A stretch of 64,000 bases of DNA from Gloeobacter morelensis MG652769 (GTDB taxonomy: Bacteria; Cyanobacteriota; Cyanobacteriia; Gloeobacterales; Gloeobacteraceae), in contig NZ_CP063845.1 in the NCBI RefSeq assembly GCF_021018745.1, positions 3,844,001 through 3,908,000 on the forward strand, given 5' to 3'. Positions 33,366 to 41,394 of the stretch are shown piece by piece. A program made the translations under genes and the position numbers. The notes beneath the pieces were generated by a model. It saw only the letters and a list, made by a program, of their open reading frames with translations, did not search any database and had not been told where the DNA came from. Within the stretch, counting starts at the first letter, position 1. Each line of letters starts with the position of its first letter.

Positions 33366-34724
33366 TCAGAAGCGGGCCGGTGTGGATTTTCCCTCCAAAG
33401 CAGCCGCCAGACAGCGGCGCATAAAGCGGCGGGCCGCCCACGCCTGGGTGCCCCAGTGCAGGTGCAGATACGAAGCGTGCAGATTGCCGCGCACCCAGCC
33501 TTCTTGCCCATCGTCGTCGAGTTGCCATAGCGGCACGCCTGGCTGGGGTTCCATGCGCGAGCGGTGAAACAGGTGGCCGCGCACCTGTCTACCGGCTTCG
33601 ACGACGCAGGAACTGTGCAAAGCCGTGGCCACCCGGTAGCCCAGCACCGTGCGTTTGCCCATCCAACAACTGGCCTCCAGGATGCCGGCCATCGGGTGGG
33701 AGTGACCTTCGGCGGTGCGCAGCGCCTCGCCCAGCACCATCAACCCGCCGCACTCGGCATAGAGGGGTACCCCACGGGCCACCGCCCCCCGCAGTCCTTC
33801 CCAGAAGCGATTTTTTTCGCTGAGTTCGCCCGCGCACAGCTCGGGAAACCCGCCTCCCAGCAGGTAGCCCCGGCAATCGGGCCACTCGCCCGCCAGGGGC
33901 GAGAACGCCTCCAGCTGCGCCCCCAGGGCGGCGAGCAACTCCAGATTGTCCTGGTAGTAGAAGCTGAAGGCCCGGTCGCGGGCGACGGCGATGCGCACCG
34001 GCGGCAGTGGCTCCGCTTCCCAGCGCGGCAGGGCGGGAGCAGCAGGCTGGATGGCCACCAGCGGCAGCAATTGCTGCCAGTCGAAGGAGCGCGCGGCGAG
34101 GGCAGCCAACTGCCGCTGGGTGCGCCGGAAGTCGGACAGTTCCTCCACCGGTACCAACCCCAGGTGGCGGTGCGGCAGGGCGATCGTTTCGTCTTTGTAG
34201 ACGGTTCCCAACAGTTCCAGACCCTGGCTGCGCACCGCCTCGGCGAGGATCTGGGCGTGGCGCTCGGAGCCCACCCGGTTGAGGATCACCCCGGCGATGC
34301 GCACGCGCGGGTCGAAGCGGCGAAATCCGTAGAGGGTGGCCGCCACCGAAAAGCCGGCCCCCGCTCCATCGATGACCAGGATCACCGGCAAGCGCAACAG
34401 GCGGGCGACGTGGGCGGTGCTGGCAAAATCGCCCTGCCCCGCCCGTCCGTCGAATAACCCCATCACCCCTTCGATGACGGCCGCCTGCTGGGCCTGGCAG
34501 TGGTGGTGGTAGGTGGCGCGCACGAACGGTTCGTCGGTCAAAAACAGGTCGAGGTTGACGCAGCCCTGGCCGGTGACGGCGGCGTGGAACATCGGGTCGA
34601 TGTAGTCGGGGCCGACTTTAAACGAGCGCACCCGCAGGCCGTGGGCCTTGAGGTAGGCAAGCACAGCGAGGGTAATCGTCGTCTTGCCGGTGCCGCTCGC
34701 CGGGGCTGCAATGATGACCGCCAT
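33366..34724 (-). CDS. cbiA: Cobyrinate a,c-diamide synthase
   Basis: CbiA/CobB amidates the a and c side chains of cobyrinate using glutamine and ATP. The N-terminus 'VIIAAPASGTGKTTITLAVLAYL' holds the P-loop, followed by 'KVGPDYIDPMFH' and 'GVMGLFDG'. The C-terminal glutaminase half has 'GYLLGGGFPELCAGELSEN'-like sequence and the nucleophile motif 'YAECGGLMVLG' near residue 325. ATG at 34724 puts the P-loop at the usual position; the longer frame adds ten unlikely residues. With cobS at 1008 it points to cobalamin-type synthesis. I see no cobalamin riboswitch upstream. Confidence 0.93.
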   Translation of the reverse strand: MAVIIAAPASGTGKTTITLAVLAYLKAHGLRVRSFKVGPDYIDPMFHAAVTGQGCVNLDLFLTDEPFVRATYHHHCQAQQAAVIEGVMGLFDGRAGQGDFASTAHVARLLRLPVILVIDGAGAGFSVAATLYGFRRFDPRVRIAGVILNRVGSERHAQILAEAVRSQGLELLGTVYKDETIALPHRHLGLVPVEELSDFRRTQRQLAALAARSFDWQQLLPLVAIQPAAPALPRWEAEPLPPVRIAVARDRAFSFYYQDNLELLAALGAQLEAFSPLAGEWPDCRGYLLGGGFPELCAGELSEKNRFWEGLRGAVARGVPLYAECGGLMVLGEALRTAEGHSHPMAGILEASCWMGKRTVLGYRVATALHSSCVVEAGRQVRGHLFHRSRMEPQPGVPLWQLDDDGQEGWVRGNLHASYLHLHWGTQAWAARRFMRRCLAAALEGKSTPARF

Positions 34725-34916
34725 GGAGCCTGTCGTCCAGTAAAAAAACCGCAATTCAGTCTATGGGCAAAATCCGGGTGGCTGCCACGTTGAACAGGGA
34801 GACAGGTGGTCCAAATTGTTGCGCACCCATGGCCGACCCGGCATATTCGCGCTGCAATGTCGCTAGAAAGAGGCAATGGCGGTGAAATACATCCACCGTG
34901 CGGGAGGCGGCAAACG

Positions 34917-36257
34917 ATGACTATCTATCAAAAGCTCTGGGACAGCGACGAGAACCGATTCACGGTGACTCAGCGCAACGAGGCGGGCGAATGGGCCGAC
35001 CCACAGGCCGAAGTCTTCCTGGACGCGCAGGTGCGTGCCAGCGGCAAGCGCAGTTTGGATCTGGCGGCCGGACCGCTGTTTGCAAAGGTGGAGGAGGCCA
35101 AACTGCGCTTGCCGACCTACGGGGCGTTTATTGCGCTGCTGGACAACTACGTGACCACCGCCCGGGCGGCGGAATCCTACGACGCGGGTGAAGAAGAAGA
35201 AATTCAGAACTATCTGGAAACTATCCGCGAGACGGCGCCGGTGCGCCTCGCGCGCGAGTACATCAATGGGGATCTGGGCCGCAACCTGAGCGAGGCGCAG
35301 TTTATGGCTGCCTTGCGGCGCATCTGGTTTGAGCTTTTTACCAACTATTTCCAGGGCAAATCCCAGGAATATTGCAGCGGTTTCGAGCATGTATTCGTGG
35401 GCGAGGCCAAGTACGACACGCGCTTTGGCGGGGCTGAAAATTTGGGAGAGATTTCCGGCTACCACAACTGGATCAAGTTCTTTCTGGATGAAAAGTTCGG
35501 GCGGGTGAATTTTTTGGGCTACAAGTACGACCTGCGGGGCGAGGAGACCCCCGACAACCCAAACGTCGTGACGCTGCAGATGGAATGGGAACTCAAGAGT
35601 ATGGGCGGCGAAACCCTCGCCCGCCTGTTCAAGAAAAAGGGCGGCTTTTTTGTGGGTACCAGCCCGGAGTGTGAAATCGCCATGGGGACGGTCGCCTTCT
35701 ACGAAAGCGAGCAGGGTCTGCTGCGCCAGGAAAAGCGTCAGACGACGATCAACGGTGCGCGCTACAACCTGGTGCTCTACCGCAGCACGACCCCCCAGGG
35801 CAGCCGTGGCGACTTTATCCGCTCGTTTTATCCCGAATTTTTGGGCGATGAGGACGGGCGCGAAGACCCGATGGATCGCACGGTTGTCCGCCCGCGCGCC
35901 GCGGCGCGCAAAGCCGATGGGCCGCTGGTGATCGTGGCGGCGCTGCCCAATCCCGGCCGGGGCGATTCCGACGAGGAGTGGGTGGAACTGCAGAACGTCT
36001 CAGCCGGGTCTATCGAGCTCACCGGTTGGCAACTGCGCGACCGGGCGAACCGCCCCGAGCCGCTCGCAGGGACGATCGCCCCCGGCGAGACTCGCCGGAT
36101 CCTCGTGACGCGCGCCCGGCCCGATTCGATGCAGTTGGGCAACCGCGCCGGTCTGATTGCTCTGTTTGACGCTCAAGATGCGTTGGTGGCTGCGGTCGAC
36201 TACCGCCGCACCCGCTCCGGGCAGGTATTGCGTTTCGAGGGCGGGCAGGGGGGCTAA
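34917..36257 (+). CDS. EndoU (XendoU-type) endoribonuclease with C-terminal lamin-tail domain
   Basis: Residues ~1-305 match the eukaryotic XendoU/placental-protein-11 nuclease: 'YGAFIALLDNYVT' near 68, 'RRIWFELFTNYFQGKSQEYCSGFEHVFVGE' near 135-162 with the first catalytic His, 'GYHNWIKFFLDEKFG' near 180 with the second His, and 'TSPECEIAMGTVAFY' near 250. Residues ~340-440 form a lamin-tail (LTD) domain ('EEWVELQNVSAGSIELTGWQLRD', 'IAPGETRRILV'). EndoU enzymes cut RNA at uridines to give 2',3'-cyclic phosphate. No signal peptide is evident. ATG at 34917 follows GGGAGG. It stands alone, divergent from cbiA. Confidence 0.88.
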   Translation: MTIYQKLWDSDENRFTVTQRNEAGEWADPQAEVFLDAQVRASGKRSLDLAAGPLFAKVEEAKLRLPTYGAFIALLDNYVTTARAAESYDAGEEEEIQNYLETIRETAPVRLAREYINGDLGRNLSEAQFMAALRRIWFELFTNYFQGKSQEYCSGFEHVFVGEAKYDTRFGGAENLGEISGYHNWIKFFLDEKFGRVNFLGYKYDLRGEETPDNPNVVTLQMEWELKSMGGETLARLFKKKGGFFVGTSPECEIAMGTVAFYESEQGLLRQEKRQTTINGARYNLVLYRSTTPQGSRGDFIRSFYPEFLGDEDGREDPMDRTVVRPRAAARKADGPLVIVAALPNPGRGDSDEEWVELQNVSAGSIELTGWQLRDRANRPEPLAGTIAPGETRRILVTRARPDSMQLGNRAGLIALFDAQDALVAAVDYRRTRSGQVLRFEGGQGG

Positions 36258-36416
36258 TCACCGCCGACGATGCGGGTGGTGACCTGGGTCTTGGCGGTCT
36301 GGCCCAGTTGGGCAAGCGCCTCAAGGCACTGAGATTGCCAGTGTTTTATCTGACCTGCTCCCTGGAGCTGCTCGCTTCTGCCTGCCACCGACGGCGTCGC
36401 CGCTTCGCATCCTACA

Positions 36417-38321
36417 ATGAGGTTACGATTTCGCTCTGCGACAGTGCATTATCTTGCTGAATTTGACGTCGTCGTCGTCGGCGCCGGCCACAGCGGCTGC
36501 GAAGCGGCCCTCGCCTCCGCTCGCCTCGGCTGTCGAACACTCCTGATCACCATGAACCTCGACACGATCGCCTGGCAACCCTGCAATCCGGCGGTGGGCG
36601 GCCCGGCCAAGTCGCAGCTGGTTCACGAGGTCGATGCCCTCGGCGGTGAGATGGCCAAAATCACCGACCGTACCTATTTGCAAAAACGCGTCCTCAATAG
36701 TTCCCGCGGACCGGCAGTCTGGGCGCTGCGGGCGCAGACTGACAAGCGCGAGTATGCCCGCGAGATGAAGCAGGTGCTCGAAACCACCCCCAACCTCACC
36801 CTGCGCCAGGGGCAGATTACCGACATTCACCTGGGCCCTCACGACGAAATTTGCGGCGTCAGCACGTTTTTTGATGTGCACTTTGCCTGTCGGGCGGTGA
36901 TCTTGACCACCGGCACGTTTTTGGGCGGGCGCATCTGGATTGGCCGCAGGTCGATGAGCGCCGGGCGGGCAGGCGAATTTGCTGCGGAGGGTTTGACTGC
37001 GACCCTGGAGCGATTGGGTTTTGAGACCGGGCGGCTCAAGACGGGCACCCCCGCCCGCGTCGATCGGCGCACGGTCGATTTTGGCGTTATGGAGGCGCAG
37101 CCGCCCGATCCCGAGTTGCGCTGGTTCTCGTTCGATCCGCGCGCCTGGGTGGAGCGCGAGCAGCTCAATTGCTATCTGACGCGCACTACCGCTGCGACCC
37201 ACCAAGTGATCCGCGACAATCTGCACCTCTCGCCAATGTATAGCGGCGACATCGACGCACGTGGGCCGCGCTATTGTCCTAGCATCGAGGACAAGATTGT
37301 CCGCTTCGCCGACAAAGAAAGCCACCAGATTTTCATCGAGCCGGAGGGCCGCGATACCCCCGAACTCTACGTCCAGGGCTTTTCGACCTCGCTGCCGGAG
37401 GCTGTCCAAATTGCGATGCTGCGCACCCTACCGGGCCTGGAAGCGTGTGCCGTACTGCGGCCCGCCTACGCGGTCGAGTACGACTACCTGCCTGCCACCC
37501 AGTGCCATCCGACCCTGATGACCAAGCGGGTGGAGGGGCTTTTTTGCGCCGGGCAGATCAACGGCACCACCGGTTACGAGGAGGCTGCCGCCCAGGGGAT
37601 CGTAGCGGGGATCAACGCTGCGCGCCTGGTGCGCGGCGAAGCGCTCGTGATCTTGCCCCGCGAGGGCTCCTACGTCGGCACGCTCATCGACGATCTGGTC
37701 ACCAAGGAGATCCGCGAGCCGTACCGGATGCTCACCAGCCGCTCGGAATATCGCCTGGTGCTGCGCTCCGACAACGCCGACCGGCGGCTGACCCCTTTAG
37801 GCCGCGAGATCGGCCTGGTGGACAACGAGCGCTGGGGGTTGTACCAGCAAAAAATCGCCGCGATTAGCTGCGAGCGCCAACGCCTGGAGACGACGCGCCT
37901 CAATGCCCGCGATCTGCCTGTCCACCTCGCCGCCAAACCAGGATCGATCACCCTGGCGGACCTGCTACGTCGGCCGGGGTTGCACTACGGCGATCTAGAG
38001 AGTCTGAATCAGGCGGCCCTCCTCGATGCGCAGGTGCGCGAGGGCGTCGAAATTGAAGTGAAATACAGCGGCTACATCGAGCGCCAGAACGAGCAAATTG
38101 AACGGGTGAGCGCCCAACACGCCCGGGCGATCCCCGCCGATCTCGACTACGAGCGGCTGAGCACCCTCTCCAAAGAATCCCGCGAGAAATTAAACCGAAT
38201 GCGCCCCCAGACCATCGGCCAGGCCAGCCGCATCGGTGGGGTGAGCCCGGCGGATGTCAGCGCGCTTTTGGTATATCTGGAACTAGCTCAGGCTGGGCGT
38301 TTGACCCCTGCTGCCCTCTGA
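36417..38321 (+). CDS. mnmG: tRNA uridine-5-carboxymethylaminomethyl modification enzyme MnmG
   Basis: MnmG (GidA) with MnmE modifies U34 in the tRNA wobble position using FAD. The dinucleotide motif '[23 protein letters not shown]' starts near residue 16. '[23 protein letters not shown]', '[17 protein letters not shown]', 'LTTGTFLGG' and 'LKTGTPAR' follow in order. The helical C-terminal domain ends '[22 protein letters not shown]'. The length of 634 is normal. The ATG at 36417 has no strong ribosome site; the GTG at 36444 is an alternative. Two small-RNA loci and trxA follow. Confidence 0.95.
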   Translation: MRLRFRSATVHYLAEFDVVVVGAGHSGCEAALASARLGCRTLLITMNLDTIAWQPCNPAVGGPAKSQLVHEVDALGGEMAKITDRTYLQKRVLNSSRGPAVWALRAQTDKREYAREMKQVLETTPNLTLRQGQITDIHLGPHDEICGVSTFFDVHFACRAVILTTGTFLGGRIWIGRRSMSAGRAGEFAAEGLTATLERLGFETGRLKTGTPARVDRRTVDFGVMEAQPPDPELRWFSFDPRAWVEREQLNCYLTRTTAATHQVIRDNLHLSPMYSGDIDARGPRYCPSIEDKIVRFADKESHQIFIEPEGRDTPELYVQGFSTSLPEAVQIAMLRTLPGLEACAVLRPAYAVEYDYLPATQCHPTLMTKRVEGLFCAGQINGTTGYEEAAAQGIVAGINAARLVRGEALVILPREGSYVGTLIDDLVTKEIREPYRMLTSRSEYRLVLRSDNADRRLTPLGREIGLVDNERWGLYQQKIAAISCERQRLETTRLNARDLPVHLAAKPGSITLADLLRRPGLHYGDLESLNQAALLDAQVREGVEIEVKYSGYIERQNEQIERVSAQHARAIPADLDYERLSTLSKESREKLNRMRPQTIGQASRIGGVSPADVSALLVYLELAQAGRLTPAAL

Positions 38322-38346
38322 AATGTGGAGAAAGACTACCGTGGGG

Positions 38347-38375
38347 TTTACAGACTATGCTGCTCGTCGTATACT
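38347..38375 (+). promoter_or_regulatory. Strong sigma70-type promoter of the upstream small RNA
   Basis: TTTACA at 38347-38352 and TATACT at 38370-38375 are separated by exactly 17 bases. Transcription would begin near 38382, where no ORF follows before a terminator at 38401-38450. Confidence 0.65.
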
Positions 38376-38381
38376 TCAGGA

Positions 38382-38450
38382 CTAGTGAGGGGTGAATGGA
38401 AGAAGGGCTCAGGACGAAACGCGGACAGTCCTGCAGCCCTTCTTTATTTT
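38382..38450 (+). ncRNA. Candidate small RNA complementary to Yfr1
   Basis: A near-consensus promoter and a strong terminator hairpin bracket about 69 bases with no ORF. The hairpin pairs AGAAGGGCT (38401-38409) with AGCCCTTCT (38435-38443), and CAGGAC with GTCCTG inside, followed by TTATTTT. The predicted unpaired 5' end, 38385-38402, reads GTGAGGGGTGAATGGAAG. It can pair with 38507-38524 of Yfr1 over all 18 positions (15 Watson-Crick, 3 G-U). This suggests an antisense regulator of Yfr1 encoded directly upstream on the same strand. Expression is not shown by sequence alone. Confidence 0.55.
38401..38450 (+). terminator. Terminator hairpin of the upstream small RNA
   Basis: A long stem (nine plus six pairs, one bulged C) with a 12-base loop is followed by TTATTTT. 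It separates the candidate small RNA from the Yfr1 promoter. Confidence 0.75.
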
Positions 38451-38459
38451 GGAAGATTT

Positions 38460-38486
38460 TTGAATGGGTCGGGCATCGCATAGAAT
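38460..38486 (+). promoter_or_regulatory. Putative Yfr1 promoter
   Basis: TTGAAT (38460-38465) and TAGAAT (38481-38486) lie 15 bases apart, slightly short of the optimum. They would place the start at about 38490-38493, at the base of the first Yfr1 stem. Confidence 0.45.
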
Positions 38487-38489
38487 GAA

Positions 38490-38560
38490 GGAAGCGGAGA
38501 CGCATGTTTCCGTTCACTCCTCACACCATGTTCCGCCCGGTCGCTCCGGGCGGTTTCTTT
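38490..38560 (+). ncRNA. yfr1: Yfr1 small regulatory RNA
   Basis: Yfr1 is a cyanobacterial small RNA of about 55-70 nt with two stem-loops around an invariant single-stranded ACTCCTCACAC, present here at 38516-38526. Upstream, GGAA/TTCC and GCG/CGC (38490-38511) can form the first stem with a GAGA loop. Downstream, CCGCCCGG (38533-38540) pairs with CCGGGCGG (38546-38553), followed by TTTCTTT. The location just before trxA is the classic Yfr1 site. In other cyanobacteria Yfr1 pairs with mRNAs of outer-membrane proteins. The 5' end is an estimate. Confidence 0.88.
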
Positions 38561-38649
38561 GTGCCGGGGCCTTGATCCCCGCTGCGGGCGCAGGCCGAAG
38601 GCCCATGGTACACTGAAGAAAAACCCTTGTATCAGGAGCACCATCAGAT

Positions 38650-38982
38650 ATGTCAGCTGCAGTGCCGGTTGGTGATTCGAACTTCAAAACCGAAGTTCTC
38701 GACAGCGAATTGCCAGTGCTGGTCGATTTTTGGGCTCCCTGGTGCGGGCCGTGCCGCATGGTGGCGCCGGTGGTCGACGAGATTGCCCAGCAGTACAGTG
38801 GCAAACTCAAGGTGGTCAAGGTCAACACCGACGAAAATCCCCAGGTGGCAAGCCAGTACGGCATCCGTAGCATTCCGACGCTGATGGTCTTTAAGTCCGG
38901 CTCCAAGGTGGACATGGTCGTCGGTGCCGTTCCGAAGACGACGCTGGCCACTACCCTCGAAAAGCATATCGATATCAAATAG
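38650..38982 (+). CDS. trxA: Thioredoxin
   Basis: This is a 110-residue dithiol reductant with the active site '[15 protein letters not shown]' near residue 30 and the cis-proline loop '[13 protein letters not shown]' near 75. It is a standard m-type TrxA. In cyanobacteria it reduces Calvin-cycle enzymes and CP12, whose gene is also in this window. AGGAG precedes the ATG. It ends 12 bp before the carboxyltransferase gene, so both may share a transcript. Confidence 0.96.
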   Translation: MSAAVPVGDSNFKTEVLDSELPVLVDFWAPWCGPCRMVAPVVDEIAQQYSGKLKVVKVNTDENPQVASQYGIRSIPTLMVFKSGSKVDMVVGAVPKTTLATTLEKHIDIK

Positions 38983-38994
38983 CGCAGGTGTGCT

Positions 38995-40518
38995 TTGACC
39001 TCCATTGCAGTTGATCCCCACAGCGAGTGGCAACTATCGACCGGGTCTACTGCCCGGGTTGGCGTCACCGACACCACCTTTCGCGACGCCCACCAGTCGC
39101 TTTTAGCCACGCGCATGACCACAGCCCAGATGCTGCCGGTCGCGTCGCGGATGAACCGCATCGGTTTTCATTCGATGGAGGTCTGGGGCGGCGCCACCTT
39201 CGACGCCTGCATCCGGTTTTTGGGCGAAGATCCGTGGGAGCGTCTGAAAGTTCTGCGCCGCGAGATGCCCGACACCCGCCTGCAAATGCTGGTGCGCGGA
39301 CAGAACTTGCTCGGTTACCGCCATTATCCCGACGACATCGTCGAGCGATTCATTCGCCGCTCTGTGGCCAACGGCATCGATATCATCCGCACCTTCGACG
39401 CCCTCAACGACGTGCGCAACATGCGCAAAACGATCGAGACGGGCAAGGAGTGCGGTGCCCACGTGCAGGGCACCCTAGTCTACACCGTGAGCCCCGTGCA
39501 CGACCTTGATCATTACACGGCGGTTGCCCGTGACCTGGTGGCTTTGGGTATCGACTCGCTGTGCATCAAGGACATGGCGGGCCTGCTGAAGCCTGACGCC
39601 GCCGGCCGCCTCGTGCGCGCTCTGCGCCCGGTGGTGGGTACCCTGCCTATCCAGATGCACGCCCATTCGCTCTCGGGTATGGCCTCAATGGCGTACTGGG
39701 AAGCCATCCAGATGGGGGCCAACGCCGTCGACACGGCCATTTCGCCCCTGGCCCTAGGATCGAGCCAGCCGGCCACCGAGACGATGGTGGTGGTACTGCG
39801 CGATACGCCCTTCGACACGGGCCTCGACATCGACGCTCTAGTCGACGTGGCTGAATCTATTGAGCGCATCTTCCGCGACGCGGGCAACGCCCCGATTCGC
39901 CAGACGATCATCGACACGCGCGTCCTCTCGCACCAGGTGCCCGGCGGCATGATCACCAACTTGCTCGCCCAACTCGACCAGCAGCGCGCTTCGCATCGCC
40001 TTCAGGAGGTGCTGCGCGAATTGCCGCGGGTGCGCGCCGATTTTGGCTATCCGCCCCTGGTCACCCCCACCAGTCAGATCGTGGGCACCCAGGCGGTGCT
40101 CAACGTGCTGATGGGCGAGCGCTACAAGATTATCCCGGCTGAGGCGTGCGACTATCTCTTGGGGCGCTACGGCCGCCCGCCCCACCCGATCGCCGAGTAT
40201 CTGTTCGAGCGCGTCTCCGCAGGCCAACAACCGATCACCCACCGACCCGCCGACGATCTCGAACCGGGTTGGGAGCCAGCGCTGGCCGAAAGTGCACCCT
40301 GGGCCGGTTCGGAGGAAGATGTGCTCACCTATGCGATGTTTCCGCAGGTGGCCACCAACTACTTCAAAGCCCGGGCGCGCAAGCTTTCCGGCGAGCGTCG
40401 GCCCTTCCCGGTCGCACTGCATCAGGTGAACGAAGTGGTACGCGGTTTTGCCGAGGCGACTGCCCTCGATCGCTTTGAGTGCGAAGTGAACGGTCTGCGC
40501 CTTCGACTGGTCCGCTAA
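38995..40518 (+). CDS. Carboxyltransferase subunit (pyruvate carboxylase B/OadA type), no biotin domain
   Basis: The 507-residue protein has the PYC/OADA catalytic barrel: 'VGVTDTTFRDAHQSLLATRM' near residue 20, 'MEVWGGATFDACIRFLGEDPWERL' near 60, 'LLGYRHYPDDIV' near 105, the carboxyl-lysine motif 'CIKDMAGLL' near 187, and 'VDTAISPLALGSSQPATE'. The metal-site motif, usually HxHDTSG, reads 'HAHSLSG'. The barrel-associated domain follows to the end, but no lysine-bearing biotinyl domain is present, so a separate carrier would be needed. The start is TTG at 38995; no ATG lies before the conserved region. Confidence 0.82.
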   Translation: MTSIAVDPHSEWQLSTGSTARVGVTDTTFRDAHQSLLATRMTTAQMLPVASRMNRIGFHSMEVWGGATFDACIRFLGEDPWERLKVLRREMPDTRLQMLVRGQNLLGYRHYPDDIVERFIRRSVANGIDIIRTFDALNDVRNMRKTIETGKECGAHVQGTLVYTVSPVHDLDHYTAVARDLVALGIDSLCIKDMAGLLKPDAAGRLVRALRPVVGTLPIQMHAHSLSGMASMAYWEAIQMGANAVDTAISPLALGSSQPATETMVVVLRDTPFDTGLDIDALVDVAESIERIFRDAGNAPIRQTIIDTRVLSHQVPGGMITNLLAQLDQQRASHRLQEVLRELPRVRADFGYPPLVTPTSQIVGTQAVLNVLMGERYKIIPAEACDYLLGRYGRPPHPIAEYLFERVSAGQQPITHRPADDLEPGWEPALAESAPWAGSEEDVLTYAMFPQVATNYFKARARKLSGERRPFPVALHQVNEVVRGFAEATALDRFECEVNGLRLRLVR

Positions 40519-40628
40519 TTGCCGGCAACTAGCATTATCGCCAGCGACTCAAATCAGGTGCTGGTCTGCATCTTGTTCGCATTTACCCATGCTAGCATCA
40601 AGGCATCATTAACTTTATGTTTCGATGC

Positions 40629-40877
40629 ATGAGAACCACGCTCAGTTTGGACGATGACGTTTCAGTACAGCTTGTGCGGCTACAGAAGACCACCGGCAAA
40701 TCTTTCAAGCAAGTGGTCAACGACGCTTTGCGCCTTGGCTTGCAGCAGATGAGCGCTCCGACTTTGCCCCGTCGGCCTTACTCCACACCCACGGTAGATC
40801 TGGGACCCAGCCTGATCGGCAGCCTGGACAAGGTTTCGGAGGTTCTGGCCATTGTTGAGGGAGAAGCGTTTCGATGA
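40629..40877 (+). CDS. VapB-like antitoxin (ribbon-helix-helix)
   Basis: The 82-residue protein starts 'MRTTLSLDDDVSVQLVRLQKTTGKSFKQVVNDALRLGL', a ribbon-helix-helix DNA-binding segment. A tail of about 40 residues follows that could wrap the toxin. An in-frame ATG at 40617 adds four residues. It overlaps the PIN-domain toxin gene by four bases (ATGA), the usual arrangement for coupled antitoxin-toxin translation. It probably represses its own promoter together with the toxin. Confidence 0.8.
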   Translation: MRTTLSLDDDVSVQLVRLQKTTGKSFKQVVNDALRLGLQQMSAPTLPRRPYSTPTVDLGPSLIGSLDKVSEVLAIVEGEAFR

Positions 40878-41302
40878 TTTTGGTGGACACCAATCTACTG
40901 GTGTACGCTCACATTCGTTCGTTTCCTCAGCACCAGGAGGCGAGAGCCTGGCTGGATGAAAAGCTCAATGAACCGATACCCGTCGGTCTTCCCTGGCCGA
41001 GCTTGCTAGGGTTTGCACGACTGGTCACCAATCCCCGCATTTTTGGACAGCCGCTATCCACTCAAGCTACCTGGCGGCAGATTGAATCGTGGTTGGGTTG
41101 TCCCTCTGTCTGGATACCCCAGCCCACTGCGCGCCACCGAGAAGTGCTTGCTTCTCTGCTGATTTCAGCGGCTGTGCAGGCAAATCTGGTGCCCGATGCC
41201 CATCTGGCGGCACTCGCCATCGAACATGGTTTGTTGCTGTGTTCAACCGATGGAGACTTTGCCCGGTTTTCCGGCCTGCGCTGGGAAAACCCACTGCGTT
41301 GA
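40874..41302 (+). CDS. VapC-like PIN-domain ribonuclease toxin
   Basis: The 142-residue PIN protein has the acidic catalytic positions: 'ILVDTNLLVYA' (first Asp, residue 4), a Glu in the helix after it, 'LVPDAHLAALAIEHG' (Asp near 105) and 'CSTDGDFARF' (Asp near 123). VapC toxins cut tRNA or rRNA when freed from VapB. It is the second gene of a two-gene unit between the carboxyltransferase and bciB genes. Confidence 0.85.
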   Translation: MILVDTNLLVYAHIRSFPQHQEARAWLDEKLNEPIPVGLPWPSLLGFARLVTNPRIFGQPLSTQATWRQIESWLGCPSVWIPQPTARHREVLASLLISAAVQANLVPDAHLAALAIEHGLLLCSTDGDFARFSGLRWENPLR

Positions 41303-41394
41303 GTTGTCGTCCAAACTCAAGCAAGCCCGACGCGGCTCTGGGTGTTCCTGCTTTGCTGCGCTACACTGCTAGCGACTCGACCGCAGCAAGTCCG

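Noticed and set aside
36258-36416. Short minus-strand frame of about 45-55 codons between the EndoU and mnmG genes
   Set aside because: It has no good start or ribosome site and no similarity. The region looks like spacer, with nothing else recognised.
40629-41302. VapBC-like pair as a novel system
   Set aside because: Gene order, overlap and domains are those of ordinary VapBC pairs. It is reported as a feature only.
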